Assembly: GCA_018646675.1 (NCBI GenBank)
Contig: JABGUH010000024.1
Coordinates: forward strand, 1 to 64,000
Length of the DNA stretch: 64,000 nt
From: Bdellovibrionales bacterium
GTDB lineage: Bacteria; Bdellovibrionota; Bacteriovoracia; Bacteriovoracales; Bacteriovoracaceae
Direction of reading: 5' to 3'
Below the pieces are notes generated by a model, which saw nothing but the letters and a program-made list of their open reading frames with translations, did no database searches and was not told the origin of the DNA. The first letter of the stretch is position 1; each line of letters begins with the position of its first letter. Both the position numbers and the translations under genes were made by a program. This document shows positions 54,443 to 64,000 of the stretch, piece after piece.

Positions 54443-56572
54443 ATGGCGGTCTTATCCGTTGATTCCATTCGTAACATTGGGATCATCGCTCATATTGATG
54501 CTGGCAAAACAACTACCACCGAGCGCATTCTCTTTTATTCAGGTATAAATCATAAAATTGGTGAGGTTCATGATGGTGCGGCCACCATGGATTGGATGGT
54601 GCAGGAGCAAGAGCGAGGAATTACTATTACCTCTGCTGCTACGACCTGCCCTTGGAATAAGCGTTCGATTAATATTATCGATACTCCCGGCCATGTAGAT
54701 TTCACAGTAGAAGTTGAGAGGGCGTTAAGAGTTCTCGATGGAGCTGTCGGGGTGTTTGATGCTGTTTCAGGTGTTGAACCACAATCGGAGACAGTTTGGG
54801 CACAAGCTGATCAGTACAAAGTCCCCCGCATCGCCTTCATTAATAAAATGGATCGAGTTGGAGCTGATCTCCATTGTGGCGTTGAGGAGATTAACCAAAA
54901 GCTTAATAAAAATGCCTGCCTAATCCAACTTCCAATTGGTAATGAGAGTGATTTTTCAGGAGTGGTGGATCTCCTCACTATGAAAGCACTAATCTGGAGT
55001 GATGACGATCAAGGTGAGGATTTTACAGTCTCAGAGATTCCGGCTGAACTTAAAGATGAAGCAGAGCATGCCAGAGAGGAGTTAATTGAAGCATTGGCCG
55101 ATCTTGATGATGAGCTAGCCGAGAGCTATCTCAATGGGGACAAAATTGAAGTTTTACTATTAAAAAGTGTTATCAGAAAGACGGTTTTGGCCAGTCAGTT
55201 TGTTCCCGTGTTATGTGGATCTGCTTTTAAAAATAAGGGCGTTCAACCACTACTGGATGCAATTGTTGACTACCTACCATCTCCTCTAGATCGAGGGGAG
55301 ATTAATGGCGTTGCTCCTAAAAAAGGAAAAAAAGCCAAAAAGTCTAAACGGCAGGGAGATGAGCAGGAGTTTGATCAAGATAGTCGCAAACCATCCGCTG
55401 ATGATATGTTTAGTGCTCTGGCATTTAAAATAACCAGTGATCCCTTCGTGGGTAATTTAACCTATCTTAGAATCTATTCTGGTACCCTTAAGAGTGGTCA
55501 GACAATCTACAACCCTTTACAGCAGAAGCGTGAGCGGATTGGAAAAATATTACAGATGCATGCTAATAAAAGGCGTGAGCTACCTACCGCTAGTGCGGGG
55601 GATATCATTGCAGTTGCAGGCCTGAAGGAGACCACAACTGGTGAGACGCTCTGTACTGAGCATAAACCTATTATCTATGATCTGATGGAGTTTCCCGAGT
55701 CTGTCATCTCAGTGGCGATTGAGCCCAAAACGAGTGGTGATGAAGATAGAATGCTTACCTCTCTTGAGCAGTTAAAAAAAGAGGACCCATCATTCTATTT
55801 TATTAACAATACTGAAACAGGACAGTTACTAATCTATGGCATGGGTGAATTACATCTGGAGATTATTGTAGATCGACTTAACCGTGAGTTTAAAGTGGCG
55901 CTTAATGTTGGTCAGCCTCAAGTCTCCTATCGCGAGACCATCTCATCCCAAGCAGCAAAGGAGTATACCTTTGACCGAGAGCTTGGTGGCAAGAGTCACT
56001 TTGCTTGTTGCAAAGTCAAGGTCTCTCCCTCTAAAGAAGATGGCCCAGTCACATTCTCTTCAAGCTTGAAAAAAGATGAGCTGCCAGCAGAAATTGTTGA
56101 TGGCATTGAAGAGAGTATTATAGACGGCTCGATGGCTGGTGCGATGGCCGGATACCCGATGATTAACGTTGATGTTACGTTGGTTGGAGTTGGACAAAAC
56201 AAAGATGAAGAGCTATCTGAGGTAGCATATAAAATTGCTGCCGCATCTGCCTTTAAGGAGGCTTCGGTGGAAGCTGGTCTGGTACTAATGACACCAGTTA
56301 TGGCCTTAGAGGTTATCTGTCCTGGAGACTATACTGGAGATGTCATCGCTGATCTAAATATGAAAGGTGGCAAGATAATCGGGATGGAGCCAAAGAGTGG
56401 TAAGGAGGCGATTCGGGCTGAAGTGCCACTTTCCGAGATGTTTGGTTATAGTACTGACCTGAGATCGAAAACTCAGGGGCGGGCCAGCTTCTCAATGCAG
56501 TTTTTGAAACATGAGGGAGTATCTCATGGTAAAGCGAAGGGAATCTTGGAGAAGAGAGGGATCTATCTTTAA
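54443..56572 (+). CDS. fusA: Elongation factor G
   Basis: A 709-aa translocation GTPase. [18 protein letters not shown] (P-loop), [11 protein letters not shown] and NKMD are intact, and domains II-V follow. Between the G domain and domain II (about residues 290-318) is a Lys-rich then acidic insertion ([16 protein letters not shown]) not present in E. coli EF-G. It closes the str operon; no tuf follows. A 208-bp gap and a new promoter precede rpsJ. Confidence 0.97.
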   Translation: MAVLSVDSIRNIGIIAHIDAGKTTTTERILFYSGINHKIGEVHDGAATMDWMVQEQERGITITSAATTCPWNKRSINIIDTPGHVDFTVEVERALRVLDGAVGVFDAVSGVEPQSETVWAQADQYKVPRIAFINKMDRVGADLHCGVEEINQKLNKNACLIQLPIGNESDFSGVVDLLTMKALIWSDDDQGEDFTVSEIPAELKDEAEHAREELIEALADLDDELAESYLNGDKIEVLLLKSVIRKTVLASQFVPVLCGSAFKNKGVQPLLDAIVDYLPSPLDRGEINGVAPKKGKKAKKSKRQGDEQEFDQDSRKPSADDMFSALAFKITSDPFVGNLTYLRIYSGTLKSGQTIYNPLQQKRERIGKILQMHANKRRELPTASAGDIIAVAGLKETTTGETLCTEHKPIIYDLMEFPESVISVAIEPKTSGDEDRMLTSLEQLKKEDPSFYFINNTETGQLLIYGMGELHLEIIVDRLNREFKVALNVGQPQVSYRETISSQAAKEYTFDRELGGKSHFACCKVKVSPSKEDGPVTFSSSLKKDELPAEIVDGIEESIIDGSMAGAMAGYPMINVDVTLVGVGQNKDEELSEVAYKIAAASAFKEASVEAGLVLMTPVMALEVICPGDYTGDVIADLNMKGGKIIGMEPKSGKEAIRAEVPLSEMFGYSTDLRSKTQGRASFSMQFLKHEGVSHGKAKGILEKRGIYL

Positions 56573-56717
56573 AGAGTCTAAGGTGCCAGTAGATTATTAG
56601 TCGAGCGCGAGACAATAAAAAATATTTACGCGAGAGTTGGTGAGACAGAAACCTGACCCTGCTCCTGATCTCGATCCTGCCTTCGCTTCCGCTATCCGAT
56701 AAAATTTCTTTTGTCCC

Positions 56718-56746
56718 TTGACAAATAGTTCGCTAGGCAATAGATA
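56718..56746 (+). promoter_or_regulatory. Candidate promoter of the S10 operon
   Basis: A perfect TTGACA at 56718-56723, then 17 bp to a weak TAGATA at 56741-56746, 35 bp before rpsJ. Upstream lies a CT-rich run of CCTG/GATC-like short repeats (about 56650-56700) with no gene. Confidence 0.45.
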
Positions 56747-56780
56747 CATGAGTTCAGTCTTGTATTTAAAGAGGAAATAG

Positions 56781-57089
56781 ATGAAGGCAACCCGACTTAG
56801 GATAAAATTACGAGCGTATGATCACAAAATTCTCGACTCTTCTGTTGTTGAGATCGTCCAGACCGCCAGGGATACTGGGGCAAGAGTGGCTGGTCCCATT
56901 CCTCTGCCAACAGAGATCAATAAATTCACAGTGTTGCGTTCTCCACACAAAGATAAAAAGTCGCGGGAGCAGTTTGAGATGAGAACCCATAAGAGGTTAG
57001 TTGATATCCTCGATCCAACTCAGCAAACGATTGATAGTTTGATGAAGTTAGATCTCTCTTCTGGGGTTGATGTAGAGATAAAATACTAA
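56781..57089 (+). CDS. rpsJ: Ribosomal protein S10 (NusE)
   Basis: A 102-aa protein with [20 protein letters not shown] and [20 protein letters not shown]. It is a 30S component and NusE antitermination partner. First gene of the S10 operon; 152 bp separate it from rplC, longer than usual, with a small CATGTA/TACATG hairpin at 57192-57211. Confidence 0.97.
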   Translation: MKATRLRIKLRAYDHKILDSSVVEIVQTARDTGARVAGPIPLPTEINKFTVLRSPHKDKKSREQFEMRTHKRLVDILDPTQQTIDSLMKLDLSSGVDVEIKY

Positions 57090-57241
57090 TTTTACCTTGG
57101 GTAGAGTTAGTCAGAAAATAGACATTAAGTTTTATAGACAAAGATTAAAACCGGACGTGTGACTGAATAAGTTGATAATAGACGGTTAAACCATGTATGC
57201 ATCCCTACATGATAAATTCAGGGTGATGCTGTGGAGGATTG

Positions 57242-57895
57242 ATGGGACAAGAAAATAGAGTCTCCTTGCCGAGTTTCTACGGTGTAAAAGCTGGAATGAC
57301 CAGAATTTTTGATCAAGACGGAAAGCATATTCCCGTTACCGTGATCAAGTTAATCTCCAATTTTATTTCACAAGTGAAGACAGTTGAAAAGGATGGATAC
57401 TCCGCCTATCAGCTCGCCTATGGAGAGAAAAGAGAGAAACTGGTAACGAAGCCAGTTAAGGGACATCTTGCCAGTGCGGGGATAGAGAAAAATCTTACTC
57501 GCTTTGCAGAACTGAAGTTATCAGATGCAGATGGGGAGAACTTGGGTAAAGAGTTAGGGTATGAGCAGTTCCCAAGCGATACTCATGTTGATGTTTCTGG
57601 GGTAACTAAAGGTAAAGGTTTCCAAGGGGTCATGAAGCGACATGGATTCAGTGGTGGTCCCGCAACTCACGGTTCTGGTTTTCATCGTACCGGTGGCTCA
57701 GTTGGACAACACACTAGCCCGGGACGTGTTTTCAAGGGTAAAAAGATGCCAGGCCATATGGGCTGCAAAAATAATACTATTCAAAATTTGAAAGTTGCGG
57801 AGATTAATGAAGATAAGGGTTACATCCTGATTAGAGGATCTGTGCCGGGTGCAAAAAATGGTGTTGTACTAATCTCCAAGTCAGTTAAGAAATAA
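57242..57895 (+). CDS. rplC: Ribosomal protein L3
   Basis: A 217-aa 50S assembly protein. It carries GVKAGMTRIFDQDGKHIPVT and the central loop GFQGVMKRHGFSGGPATHGS, which reaches toward the peptidyl-transferase centre. The ATG at 57242 has GGAGG upstream and is chosen over the adjoining TTG. Confidence 0.97.
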   Translation: MGQENRVSLPSFYGVKAGMTRIFDQDGKHIPVTVIKLISNFISQVKTVEKDGYSAYQLAYGEKREKLVTKPVKGHLASAGIEKNLTRFAELKLSDADGENLGKELGYEQFPSDTHVDVSGVTKGKGFQGVMKRHGFSGGPATHGSGFHRTGGSVGQHTSPGRVFKGKKMPGHMGCKNNTIQNLKVAEINEDKGYILIRGSVPGAKNGVVLISKSVKK

Positions 57896-57922
57896 GTTTT
57901 TACGCTCTAAAGGGTGAATGAG

Positions 57923-58540
57923 ATGACAGAAATAGTAGTTCTAAATGAAAAATTTGAAAGTAGCGGCAAACTTGCCTCTGAAGTGGCACTAACTCCAGAA
58001 GTAATTAGTACTTCCGCTGTTCACCAGGTAGTTAAAGCAACTTTGGCCAATCGTCGCCAGGGGAATGCTTCAACTAAAAACCGTGCCGCGACTAACGGCG
58101 GTGGTGCTAAACCTTTTAAGCAAAAAGGAACTGGTCGTGCTCGTCAAGGATCTTCCCGTTCACCATTAATGGTTGGTGGTGGAGTCGCCTTTGGACCTAC
58201 TCCGAGAGATTTTTCTCAAAAGTTAAATAAGAAGATGGTTCTTCGGGCAATTCAGTCTGTGGTGGCAGATAAACTACAGGCGGGCAAGTTGACAGTTATT
58301 GAAGAGCTGAAGTCTAGCGGCAAGACAAAAGAGATGTTCAGCCTACTAGATAGTAGAGGATTATTACCAGCCTTGGTTGTGACTAAAGATGGACAATCGC
58401 CTGCTCTAAGGGCTGTTCGCAATTTGCGTAACGCCAAGGGGCTGGAAGTGGATGGATTTAGCGTTTATGAAAGTGTTAAATTTGAAAATTTAGTAATTGA
58501 GAAGGCAGCACTGGAAACCCTTTTAAATAGAATGGTGTAA
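57923..58540 (+). CDS. rplD: Ribosomal protein L4
   Basis: A 205-aa protein lining the exit tunnel. The extended loop has KPFKQKGTGRARQGSSRSPL. In enterobacteria L4 represses the S10 operon; a matching leader is not evident here. The ATG at 57923 follows AAAGGGTG; a GTG at 57914 lies in that ribosome site. Confidence 0.96.
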   Translation: MTEIVVLNEKFESSGKLASEVALTPEVISTSAVHQVVKATLANRRQGNASTKNRAATNGGGAKPFKQKGTGRARQGSSRSPLMVGGGVAFGPTPRDFSQKLNKKMVLRAIQSVVADKLQAGKLTVIEELKSSGKTKEMFSLLDSRGLLPALVVTKDGQSPALRAVRNLRNAKGLEVDGFSVYESVKFENLVIEKAALETLLNRMV

Positions 58541-58543
58541 GTT

Positions 58544-58834
58544 ATGGCAAATGTTCAGGACATTCTTTTGGCACCACTGATTACTGAGAAAGCCAGTGAG
58601 ATAGTGGAAAAATATAACCGTTACGGGTTTCAAGTAGCTCGTTCTGCAAATAAGTATCAGATAAAGAATGCGGTCGAGACGCTTTATAATGTCAAGGTAC
58701 TAAATGTAAAAACCTCTATTGCGCCAGGCAAGCCGAAGCGTACTGGTCGTAATGTGTTTAAGACCGGAAAGACCAAGGTTGCTTTTGTTCAACTAGAGAA
58801 AGAGCAGAAGATAGAGTTTTTTAAAGGAGTATAA
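58544..58834 (+). CDS. rplW: Ribosomal protein L23
   Basis: A 96-aa tunnel-exit protein with LLAPLITEKASEIVEKYNRY and KNAVETLYNVKVLNVKT. It is the docking site for trigger factor and SRP. Starts 3 bp after rplD. Confidence 0.97.
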   Translation: MANVQDILLAPLITEKASEIVEKYNRYGFQVARSANKYQIKNAVETLYNVKVLNVKTSIAPGKPKRTGRNVFKTGKTKVAFVQLEKEQKIEFFKGV

Positions 58835-58890
58835 GGTTCTAGTTATAGGAATGAACAGGAATCTGCACTAAATAACGAAAGGTTTTTGAT

Positions 58891-59718
58891 ATGGGAATTA
58901 AAAAATTCAAACCAACCACACCTTCAAGACGTCGGATGTCGGTAATTTCGTCAGCTGATCTTACTAAGGGGTTGAAGCCACTTAAGTCGATGATTGCATC
59001 GAAAAAATCAGTTGCTGGACGAAACTCAGAAGGCAGAATCACTGTTCGTCATCGTGGTGGTGGTGTAAAAAGAAGATATCGTATTGTAGACTTTAAGCGT
59101 AATCGTCTGGAAATTCCCGCAACAGTTCAGGGAATCACCTACGATCCGAATCGTAGTTGCAATCTGGCACTGCTAGCATATGCTGATGGTTATAAGTCAT
59201 ACATCCTGGCTCCCTTAGGACTTAAGGAAGGGGATAAGGTTGTCTCCTCTGCGGATGCAGACATTAAAGTTGGAAACTCCAAACTACTCAAAGATATTCC
59301 GGTAGGTACTCTAGTTCATAATGTTGAGCTGCACCCTGGAGCGGGTGGGCAGTTAGCAAGGTCAGCTGGAGCTTATGCACAACTAATGGCAAAAGAGGGA
59401 GGATCAATCCTTCTGCGGCTGCCTTCAGGTGAATTACGGAAGGTTCGTACCGAGTGTCGAGCGACAATTGGTCAGGTTGGAAATTTAGATCATAACAAGG
59501 TTGTAATCGGTAAGGCCGGAAATAATCGTTATCGCGGATTCCGCCCGACGGTTAGAGGTGTTGTCATGAATCCAGTCGATCACCCACACGGTGGCGGCGA
59601 GGGGCGAACTTCAGGTGGACGTCACCCGGTATCTCCTTGGGGAATGCCAACTAAGGGTTATCGTACTAGGAAGAACCGACGTACAGATCAATTTATCGTA
59701 AAAAGAAGAAAGAAGTAG
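58891..59718 (+). CDS. rplB: Ribosomal protein L2
   Basis: A 275-aa 50S protein needed for peptidyl-transferase assembly. Signatures are [36 protein letters not shown] and the histidine-containing [20 protein letters not shown]. Normal length. Confidence 0.98.
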   Translation: MGIKKFKPTTPSRRRMSVISSADLTKGLKPLKSMIASKKSVAGRNSEGRITVRHRGGGVKRRYRIVDFKRNRLEIPATVQGITYDPNRSCNLALLAYADGYKSYILAPLGLKEGDKVVSSADADIKVGNSKLLKDIPVGTLVHNVELHPGAGGQLARSAGAYAQLMAKEGGSILLRLPSGELRKVRTECRATIGQVGNLDHNKVVIGKAGNNRYRGFRPTVRGVVMNPVDHPHGGGEGRTSGGRHPVSPWGMPTKGYRTRKNRRTDQFIVKRRKK

Positions 59719-59728
59719 GAGATAGTAT

Positions 59729-60013
59729 ATGACTCGTTCACTTAAAAAAGGCCCTTTCGTTGATGACCATCTTTTAAAGAAGGCATTAGTGTTAACAGAT
59801 GAGAAGAGCCGAGCAGGAAAGGTAATCAAAACTTGGTCAAGAAGGTCGACCATTATTCCAGAATTTATCGGACTGACCTTTGCTGTTCATAATGGACGTA
59901 AGTTTATTCCAGTTTATGTGACAGACAATATGATTGGTCACAAGCTTGGAGAGTTTGCCCGAACTCGAACTTATTATGGGCATGGTGCGGATAAAAAGGT
60001 GAGGAAGAAGTAA
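59729..60013 (+). CDS. rpsS: Ribosomal protein S19
   Basis: A 94-aa 30S head protein. It starts [17 protein letters not shown] and has [20 protein letters not shown] and [13 protein letters not shown]. Ten bp after rplB, with GGAGATA before the ATG. Confidence 0.98.
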   Translation: MTRSLKKGPFVDDHLLKKALVLTDEKSRAGKVIKTWSRRSTIIPEFIGLTFAVHNGRKFIPVYVTDNMIGHKLGEFARTRTYYGHGADKKVRKK

Positions 60014-60041
60014 AACGCCTTAGGCTGTTTAGGAGTAATGC

Positions 60042-60377
60042 ATGAGCATTCTAGTAAAAAATAATAGATTTGGAGTTTCGGCAACCAAGGTGCGTAAGGT
60101 ATGTGACCTAATTCGTAGGCGCAAAGCTTCAGAAGCACTAAAGATTCTTCGCTTTAATGAGAAGAAAGAGATATCAATCGCTTTGACCAAGCTGATTAAC
60201 AGCGGGTTGGCGATTGCCAATGACTCTGAAAGATATGATATGGATAATCTTATTATAAATACTGTAATGGTGGATGAGGGGCCAACGCTGAAACGTATTC
60301 AGCCACGGGCACAGGGACGAGCGTTTAGAATTCGTAAACGGACTAGTCATATCACTGTTGAACTCAAAGAGGCTTAA
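60042..60377 (+). CDS. rplV: Ribosomal protein L22
   Basis: A 111-aa tunnel protein with FGVSATKVRKVCDLIRRRKA and the beta-hairpin loop LKRIQPRAQGRAFRIRKRTS. Wild-type at the macrolide-constriction loop as far as can be seen. Confidence 0.97.
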   Translation: MSILVKNNRFGVSATKVRKVCDLIRRRKASEALKILRFNEKKEISIALTKLINSGLAIANDSERYDMDNLIINTVMVDEGPTLKRIQPRAQGRAFRIRKRTSHITVELKEA

Positions 60378-60386
60378 GGATCAGTT

Positions 60387-61013
60387 ATGGGACAAAAAGT
60401 ACACCCTTATGGTTTTAGACTTGGATACATCAAAACTTGGCAATCAAATTGGTATGCCAAGGATGGATATGCAAAGATTCTGCATGAGGATCTAGCAATT
60501 CGTCGTTATGTTGAAAAAAACATGAAAAATGCATCCGTTGCCAAGACCGAGATATCTCGGACCTCTGACCAGGTAAATGTCACTGTTTATACTGCCAGAC
60601 CAGGGGTTGCTATTGGCAAGAAGGGAGTGGGAATTGAGAAGATTCGCCTGGATCTTAAAAAATTGGTGACCAGTGCGCTAATCTTCAATATTGCAGAAGT
60701 AAAAAAGCCTGATGCTGATGCCAAGCTGATTGCAGAGAATATTGCATCTCAGCTTGAAAAGCGGATTGCATTTAGGCGAGCGATGAAAAAGGTGATGCAG
60801 TCAGCACTTAGAGCTGGTGTAAAGGGAATCAGAGTTAGAACGGCTGGCCGACTAGGTGGCGCTGAGATGGCTCGTTCGGAGGGATACTCAGAGCGTAAGG
60901 TTCCACTTCACACATTAAGAGCAGATGTGGATTACAATACCGCAGAAGCACAGACCGTTTATGGCAAGATTGGTGTTAAGGTCTGGGTCTATAAAGGTGA
61001 CGTATATAAGTAG
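60387..61013 (+). CDS. rpsC: Ribosomal protein S3
   Basis: A 208-aa mRNA-entry protein. It starts MGQKVHPYGFRLGYIKTWQS; the KH domain has RPGVAIGKKGVGIEKIRLDL, and GRLGGAEMARSEGYSERKVP follows. Shorter C-terminal tail than E. coli S3 (233 aa). Confidence 0.97.
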   Translation: MGQKVHPYGFRLGYIKTWQSNWYAKDGYAKILHEDLAIRRYVEKNMKNASVAKTEISRTSDQVNVTVYTARPGVAIGKKGVGIEKIRLDLKKLVTSALIFNIAEVKKPDADAKLIAENIASQLEKRIAFRRAMKKVMQSALRAGVKGIRVRTAGRLGGAEMARSEGYSERKVPLHTLRADVDYNTAEAQTVYGKIGVKVWVYKGDVYK

Positions 61014-61038
61014 AAACTTATTTAGGTAGAGGGAAAAT

Positions 61039-61485
61039 ATGTTAAGTCCAAAGAAAGTAAAGTGGCGGAAGACGCAAAAAGGCAAGATGCGTGGCAGGGC
61101 TTCTCGTGGCAATGTAATCAATTTAGGTGAGTATGGATTACAGGCAACAACTAGAGGGTTTGTTACAAATCGCCAAATTGAGGCGGCTAGAATTGCAATT
61201 ACTCGTCACGCGAAAAGAGGTGGTAAGGTTTGGATTAAAATTTTTCCAGACAAATCCCTAACCAAGAAGCCGGCTGAAGTAAGAATGGGTAAAGGTAAGG
61301 GAGCACCAGATCAGTGGGTAGCGGTAGTTAGACCAGGACGAATACTTTTTGAAATTGGTGGTGTCGAGGAAGAGACCAGCTATCAAGCCTTAAGATTGGC
61401 TCAATACAAGTTGACCGTTAAGACTAAGATTGTGACCAAGGAAGCAACACAGGCTTTGGCCAAGCGGCTGAATGGATCAGTGTAG
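61039..61485 (+). CDS. rplP: Ribosomal protein L16
   Basis: A 148-aa protein near the A-site of the 50S subunit. [20 protein letters not shown] and [20 protein letters not shown] are diagnostic. About ten residues longer at the C-terminus than E. coli L16 (136 aa). Confidence 0.97.
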   Translation: MLSPKKVKWRKTQKGKMRGRASRGNVINLGEYGLQATTRGFVTNRQIEAARIAITRHAKRGGKVWIKIFPDKSLTKKPAEVRMGKGKGAPDQWVAVVRPGRILFEIGGVEEETSYQALRLAQYKLTVKTKIVTKEATQALAKRLNGSV

Positions 61486-61511
61486 AGAGATATTTAGAAA
61501 AGAGGTGTGTG

Positions 61512-61739
61512 ATGCTTAAGTTAAGTGAAATAAAAGAGTGGGATGCCAAGCTAATTGAATCCAAAGTGGATGATCTGCGGAATGAGCTATTTAGAGTAAG
61601 AATGCTCAAAAAAACTTCTGGAGTTGAGAAGCCACACCAAATTAAGGATTTAAAGAAGGATATTGCACGACTTTTAACCGTTAAAAATGCAACTTCAACC
61701 AAGTCGACTGCTAATGGGCAGACGACAACTAACGTGTAG
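61512..61739 (+). CDS. rpmC: Ribosomal protein L29
   Basis: A 75-aa tunnel-exit protein of two helices (EWDAKLIESKVDDLRNELFR, IKDLKKDIARLLTVKNA) with a Thr/Ser-rich C-terminal extension of about ten residues. The ATG at 61512 is preferred over the adjoining GTG. Confidence 0.93.
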   Translation: MLKLSEIKEWDAKLIESKVDDLRNELFRVRMLKKTSGVEKPHQIKDLKKDIARLLTVKNATSTKSTANGQTTTNV

Positions 61740-61759
61740 GTTGGGATAGAGAGTAGATT

Positions 61760-62014
61760 ATGACAGAAAATGCAAAACTAAGTGTAAAAAGAAAGCTACT
61801 GGGTGAAGTTGTTAGCGACAAAATGGATAAGACGATCACCGTTAAAGTTGTACGACACTTCAAGCATGCGAAGTACAGCAAATATATTCATGAGTCGAAA
61901 AAGTACCATGCTCATGATGCAGAAAATAAAGCCAAGCTGGGAGACAAAGTTACTATTATTGAGTCCCGGCCCTACTCCAAAAGTAAGAAGTGGGAGTTAA
62001 TGGCAATTAAATAA
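61760..62014 (+). CDS. rpsQ: Ribosomal protein S17
   Basis: An 84-aa OB-fold protein with [40 protein letters not shown] and [12 protein letters not shown]. It binds 16S rRNA helix 11. Confidence 0.97.
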   Translation: MTENAKLSVKRKLLGEVVSDKMDKTITVKVVRHFKHAKYSKYIHESKKYHAHDAENKAKLGDKVTIIESRPYSKSKKWELMAIK

Positions 62015-62092
62015 GTTATTGGCCCCGATCAAAAGGGGTGCTCGCTCGGCTGGATAGTTACTGGTTAGAACGAAAAATGTAGGAGTCTGGAA

Positions 62093-62461
62093 ATGATACA
62101 GATGCAGTCGAAGTTAGATGTAGCAGATAACTCAGGGGCAAAAATTGTCCAATGTATAAAAGTCCTTGGTGGCTCCAAGCGTATGTCTGCAGGCATTGGG
62201 GATATAATTGTTGTCTCCATTAAGCAGGCCTTACCCAGTGGCAAGGTAAAAAAAGGCGACCTTAAAAAGGCGGTAATTGTTAGAACTGCATATCCAATTC
62301 GTCGCGAAGATGGATCATATATTCAATTTGATAAGAATAGTATCGTTCTTCTCGGGCCAGGAAATGAAATGTTGGGCACCAGAGTTTTTGGACCAGTAGC
62401 AAGAGAGCTAAGGAATAAAAACTTCGTCAAGATTTGCTCTTTGGCACCAGAGGTCCTGTAA
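62093..62461 (+). CDS. rplN: Ribosomal protein L14
   Basis: A 122-aa 50S interface protein. [40 protein letters not shown] and the C-terminal GPVARELR are typical. A 78-bp gap separates it from rpsQ; GGAG precedes the ATG. Confidence 0.97.
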   Translation: MIQMQSKLDVADNSGAKIVQCIKVLGGSKRMSAGIGDIIVVSIKQALPSGKVKKGDLKKAVIVRTAYPIRREDGSYIQFDKNSIVLLGPGNEMLGTRVFGPVARELRNKNFVKICSLAPEVL

Positions 62462-62500
62462 ATAGGCAATAGCAGCACTAATTAAGTGAGGAATTAAGTT

Positions 62501-62812
62501 ATGCAGAAGTTAAAGATTGGCGACAAAGTGATTATTTTAGCCGGCAGTGATAAGGGAAAAGAGGGAGAGGTTACCTCTCTTTTAAAGAAGAGCTCTCGGG
62601 TAGTAGTGAAAGGGGTAAACATGGTTAAAAAAACCATCAAACCCACTCAGGAAAATCCAACCGGTGGAATTGTCGATAAAGAGTGTCCGGTACACAGAAG
62701 TAATGTGGCTTTAATAAGTCCTGAAACTAAAAAGGCGACCAGAGTAAGAATTGAGAGTCGTGATGGCAAGAAGGTAAGAGTTGCAGTTAGCTGTAAGTCG
62801 GTTATTGAGTAA
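62501..62812 (+). CDS. rplX: Ribosomal protein L24
   Basis: A 103-aa assembly initiator with the KOW motif (IGDKVIILAGSDKGKEGEVT) and VVVKGVNMVKKTIKPTQENP. Binds the 5' region of 23S rRNA. Confidence 0.97.
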   Translation: MQKLKIGDKVIILAGSDKGKEGEVTSLLKKSSRVVVKGVNMVKKTIKPTQENPTGGIVDKECPVHRSNVALISPETKKATRVRIESRDGKKVRVAVSCKSVIE

Positions 62813-62836
62813 ATAAGTTAGATAGGGGCCCTAAAG

Positions 62837-63391
62837 ATGGCAAGATTAAAAGAGTTATATGACAAAGAGATTAGAAAGAACTTGGTGGAAAAGTTTGGCT
62901 ATAAAAATGTCAACATGGCTCCACGGATTGAGAAAATCGTAATTAATACATGCTCTCGCGATGCTCTTCAAACCAGTAAAACCCTTGAGTTCATGCGTAA
63001 TGATCTGACTCAGATTTCAGGACAGAAGGCAGTGATTGCCAAAGCAAAAAAATCTGTTGCTGCTTTTAAGCTTAGAGAGGGTCAAGCAATTGGTTCTTAC
63101 GTAACCTTGCGTGGCAAGCGAATGTACGAATTTCTGGATCGCTTCATCTCAGTCTCTCTGCCTCGAGTTCGTGACTTTCGCGGCATCTCCCCTAAAAGCT
63201 TTGACGGAAGAGGAAACTACTCAATTGGGTTGAAAGAGCAGATTATGTTTCCTGAAATTAATTATGACAAAATTGATAAAATTCGTGGTTTGAGTATCTC
63301 AATTACCACTACAGCTAATAATAATGAAGAGGGACGTGAGCTGTTAACTCAGTTTGGAATGCCCTTTAAAAAAGATAAAAAACAGGACTAA
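62837..63391 (+). CDS. rplE: Ribosomal protein L5
   Basis: A 184-aa central-protuberance protein that binds 5S rRNA and the P-site tRNA. It has [40 protein letters not shown] and [17 protein letters not shown]. Normal length. Confidence 0.97.
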   Translation: MARLKELYDKEIRKNLVEKFGYKNVNMAPRIEKIVINTCSRDALQTSKTLEFMRNDLTQISGQKAVIAKAKKSVAAFKLREGQAIGSYVTLRGKRMYEFLDRFISVSLPRVRDFRGISPKSFDGRGNYSIGLKEQIMFPEINYDKIDKIRGLSISITTTANNNEEGRELLTQFGMPFKKDKKQD

Positions 63392-63431
63392 CTTAAGTTT
63401 AGTTATAATTTGATAAACAGGAAGGATGTAA

Positions 63432-63617
63432 ATGGCAAGACTAGCAAAAGTTGTAGCTTCAAAGAGAAAGCCTAAATTTAGTGTTCGTCAGAAAAATCGT
63501 TGTGAGATCTGTGGGCGCTCTAGAAGTTTCATGCGTATGTTTAAATTATGTCGTATCTGCTTCAGAACATTGTCGCTTCAAGGGATGATTCCAGGCATTA
63601 CGAAGTCAAGCTGGTAA
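63432..63617 (+). CDS. rpsN: Ribosomal protein S14, zinc-binding type
   Basis: A 61-aa short S14 with an intact zinc site, C24-x2-C27 and C40-x2-C43 (RCEICGRSRSFMRMFKLCRI). This zinc (C+) form replaces the ~100-aa zinc-free form of E. coli and means ribosome assembly here depends on zinc unless another copy exists. Confidence 0.97.
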   Translation: MARLAKVVASKRKPKFSVRQKNRCEICGRSRSFMRMFKLCRICFRTLSLQGMIPGITKSSW

Positions 63618-63641
63618 GTAAGAATTTAGGAGATAGATATT

Positions 63642-64000
63642 ATGATGACCGATCCCATTGCTGATATGCTGACCAGAGTTCGCAATGCTCTACATGCTGG
63701 ACAGGACCGTGTGGAATTTCCTGCAAGCAAAGTGAAAGCTGGAATTTGTAAAATTTTAAAGGAGGAGGGATATATTCGCTCCTTTAAAGTTATTGTTAAG
63801 GCTAAAAACGATATTCGTCTAAAAGTGCTATTGAAGCAGGACACGATTGTTGGTTTGCAGCGAGTATCTAAGCCTAGCTTGAGAAAATATTATGGTTATG
63901 ATGCAATCCCAAGAGTATTGAGTGGATTGGGTGTTTCAATCCTTTCAACTTCTCATGGAATAATGTCATCCCGCACTGCCAAGAAAAATCATATTGGTGG
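63642..64000 (+). CDS. rpsH: Ribosomal protein S8 (3' end beyond window)
   Basis: The frame opens MMTDPIADMLTRVRNALHAG and runs 119 codons to the window edge without a stop. YYGYDAIPRVLSGLGVSILS and the Ser-rich SHGIMSSRTAKKN segment mark it as S8, a 16S central-domain binder and spc-operon repressor in E. coli. Only the last few residues are missing. GGAG lies upstream of the ATG pair. Confidence 0.95.
   Translation, partial: MMTDPIADMLTRVRNALHAGQDRVEFPASKVKAGICKILKEEGYIRSFKVIVKAKNDIRLKVLLKQDTIVGLQRVSKPSLRKYYGYDAIPRVLSGLGVSILSTSHGIMSSRTAKKNHIG

Overview
The window looks like the chromosome of a Gram-negative, LPS-bearing bacterium (LpxC, an outer-membrane barrel, FeoAB, type IV prepilins). 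It carries the universal tRNA-tuf-secE-nusG-L11/L1/L10/L12-rpoBC-str-S10-spc ribosomal superoperon. Gene order, split rpoB and rpoC, zinc-type S14 and secreted D-x-N-x-D proteins beside prepilins fit the old deltaproteobacterial/Bdellovibrionota sphere. That placement is an inference and not firm.
Layout. (1) 1 to about 18,470 is a visibly AT-richer mobile island. From left to right it has a DUF6973-like toxin candidate with a small membrane partner, a TOTE-type primase-helicase and a DUF2958 protein. Next is a long co-directional type I restriction-modification operon (half-length HsdS, RhuM, HsdM, full HsdS, TIGR04141/DUF6119 protein, HsdR, YgjP-like metallopeptidase, and a broken or non-ATG cold-shock-like ORF). 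Then comes a repeat-rich non-coding transfer/replication region, then mobC, a relaxase gene with a second gene nested in another frame, an excisionase-like HTH and a tyrosine integrase. The right end is an 11-nt match to the 3' end of a tRNA-Pro-type gene. The left end is probably outside the window. (2) 18.5-33.7 kb is chromosomal: PHP hydrolase, secreted HExxH protein, two successive ferrous-iron (Feo) loci, an outer-membrane protein, thioesterase, lpxC, recD2, proS and a SpoU-type rRNA methyltransferase. (3) 33.79-41.3 kb has four tRNAs, tuf and tRNA-Trp, then a minor-pilin-like operon (847-aa K/X-like protein, two prepilins, a secreted D-x-N-x-D protein). This operon sits between tRNA-Trp and secE, where these genes are usually adjacent. 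(4) 41.5-64 kb is the transcription/translation cluster from secE to a truncated rpsH.
How the parts work together. The island appears to be an integrative mobilizable element carrying anti-phage cargo. Its integrase and HTH would move it in and out of the chromosome, MobC and the relaxase would act at an oriT in 14.4-15.2 kb, and the restriction operon and TOTE-like protein would be the defence cargo. The restriction operon has a textbook promoter bracketed by two copies of one palindromic operator, so it is probably tightly repressed or autoregulated. The most novel-looking items are the multi-accessory restriction operon, the gene nested in the relaxase, the two palindrome families in the transfer region and the minor-pilin insertion in the tuf-secE cluster.
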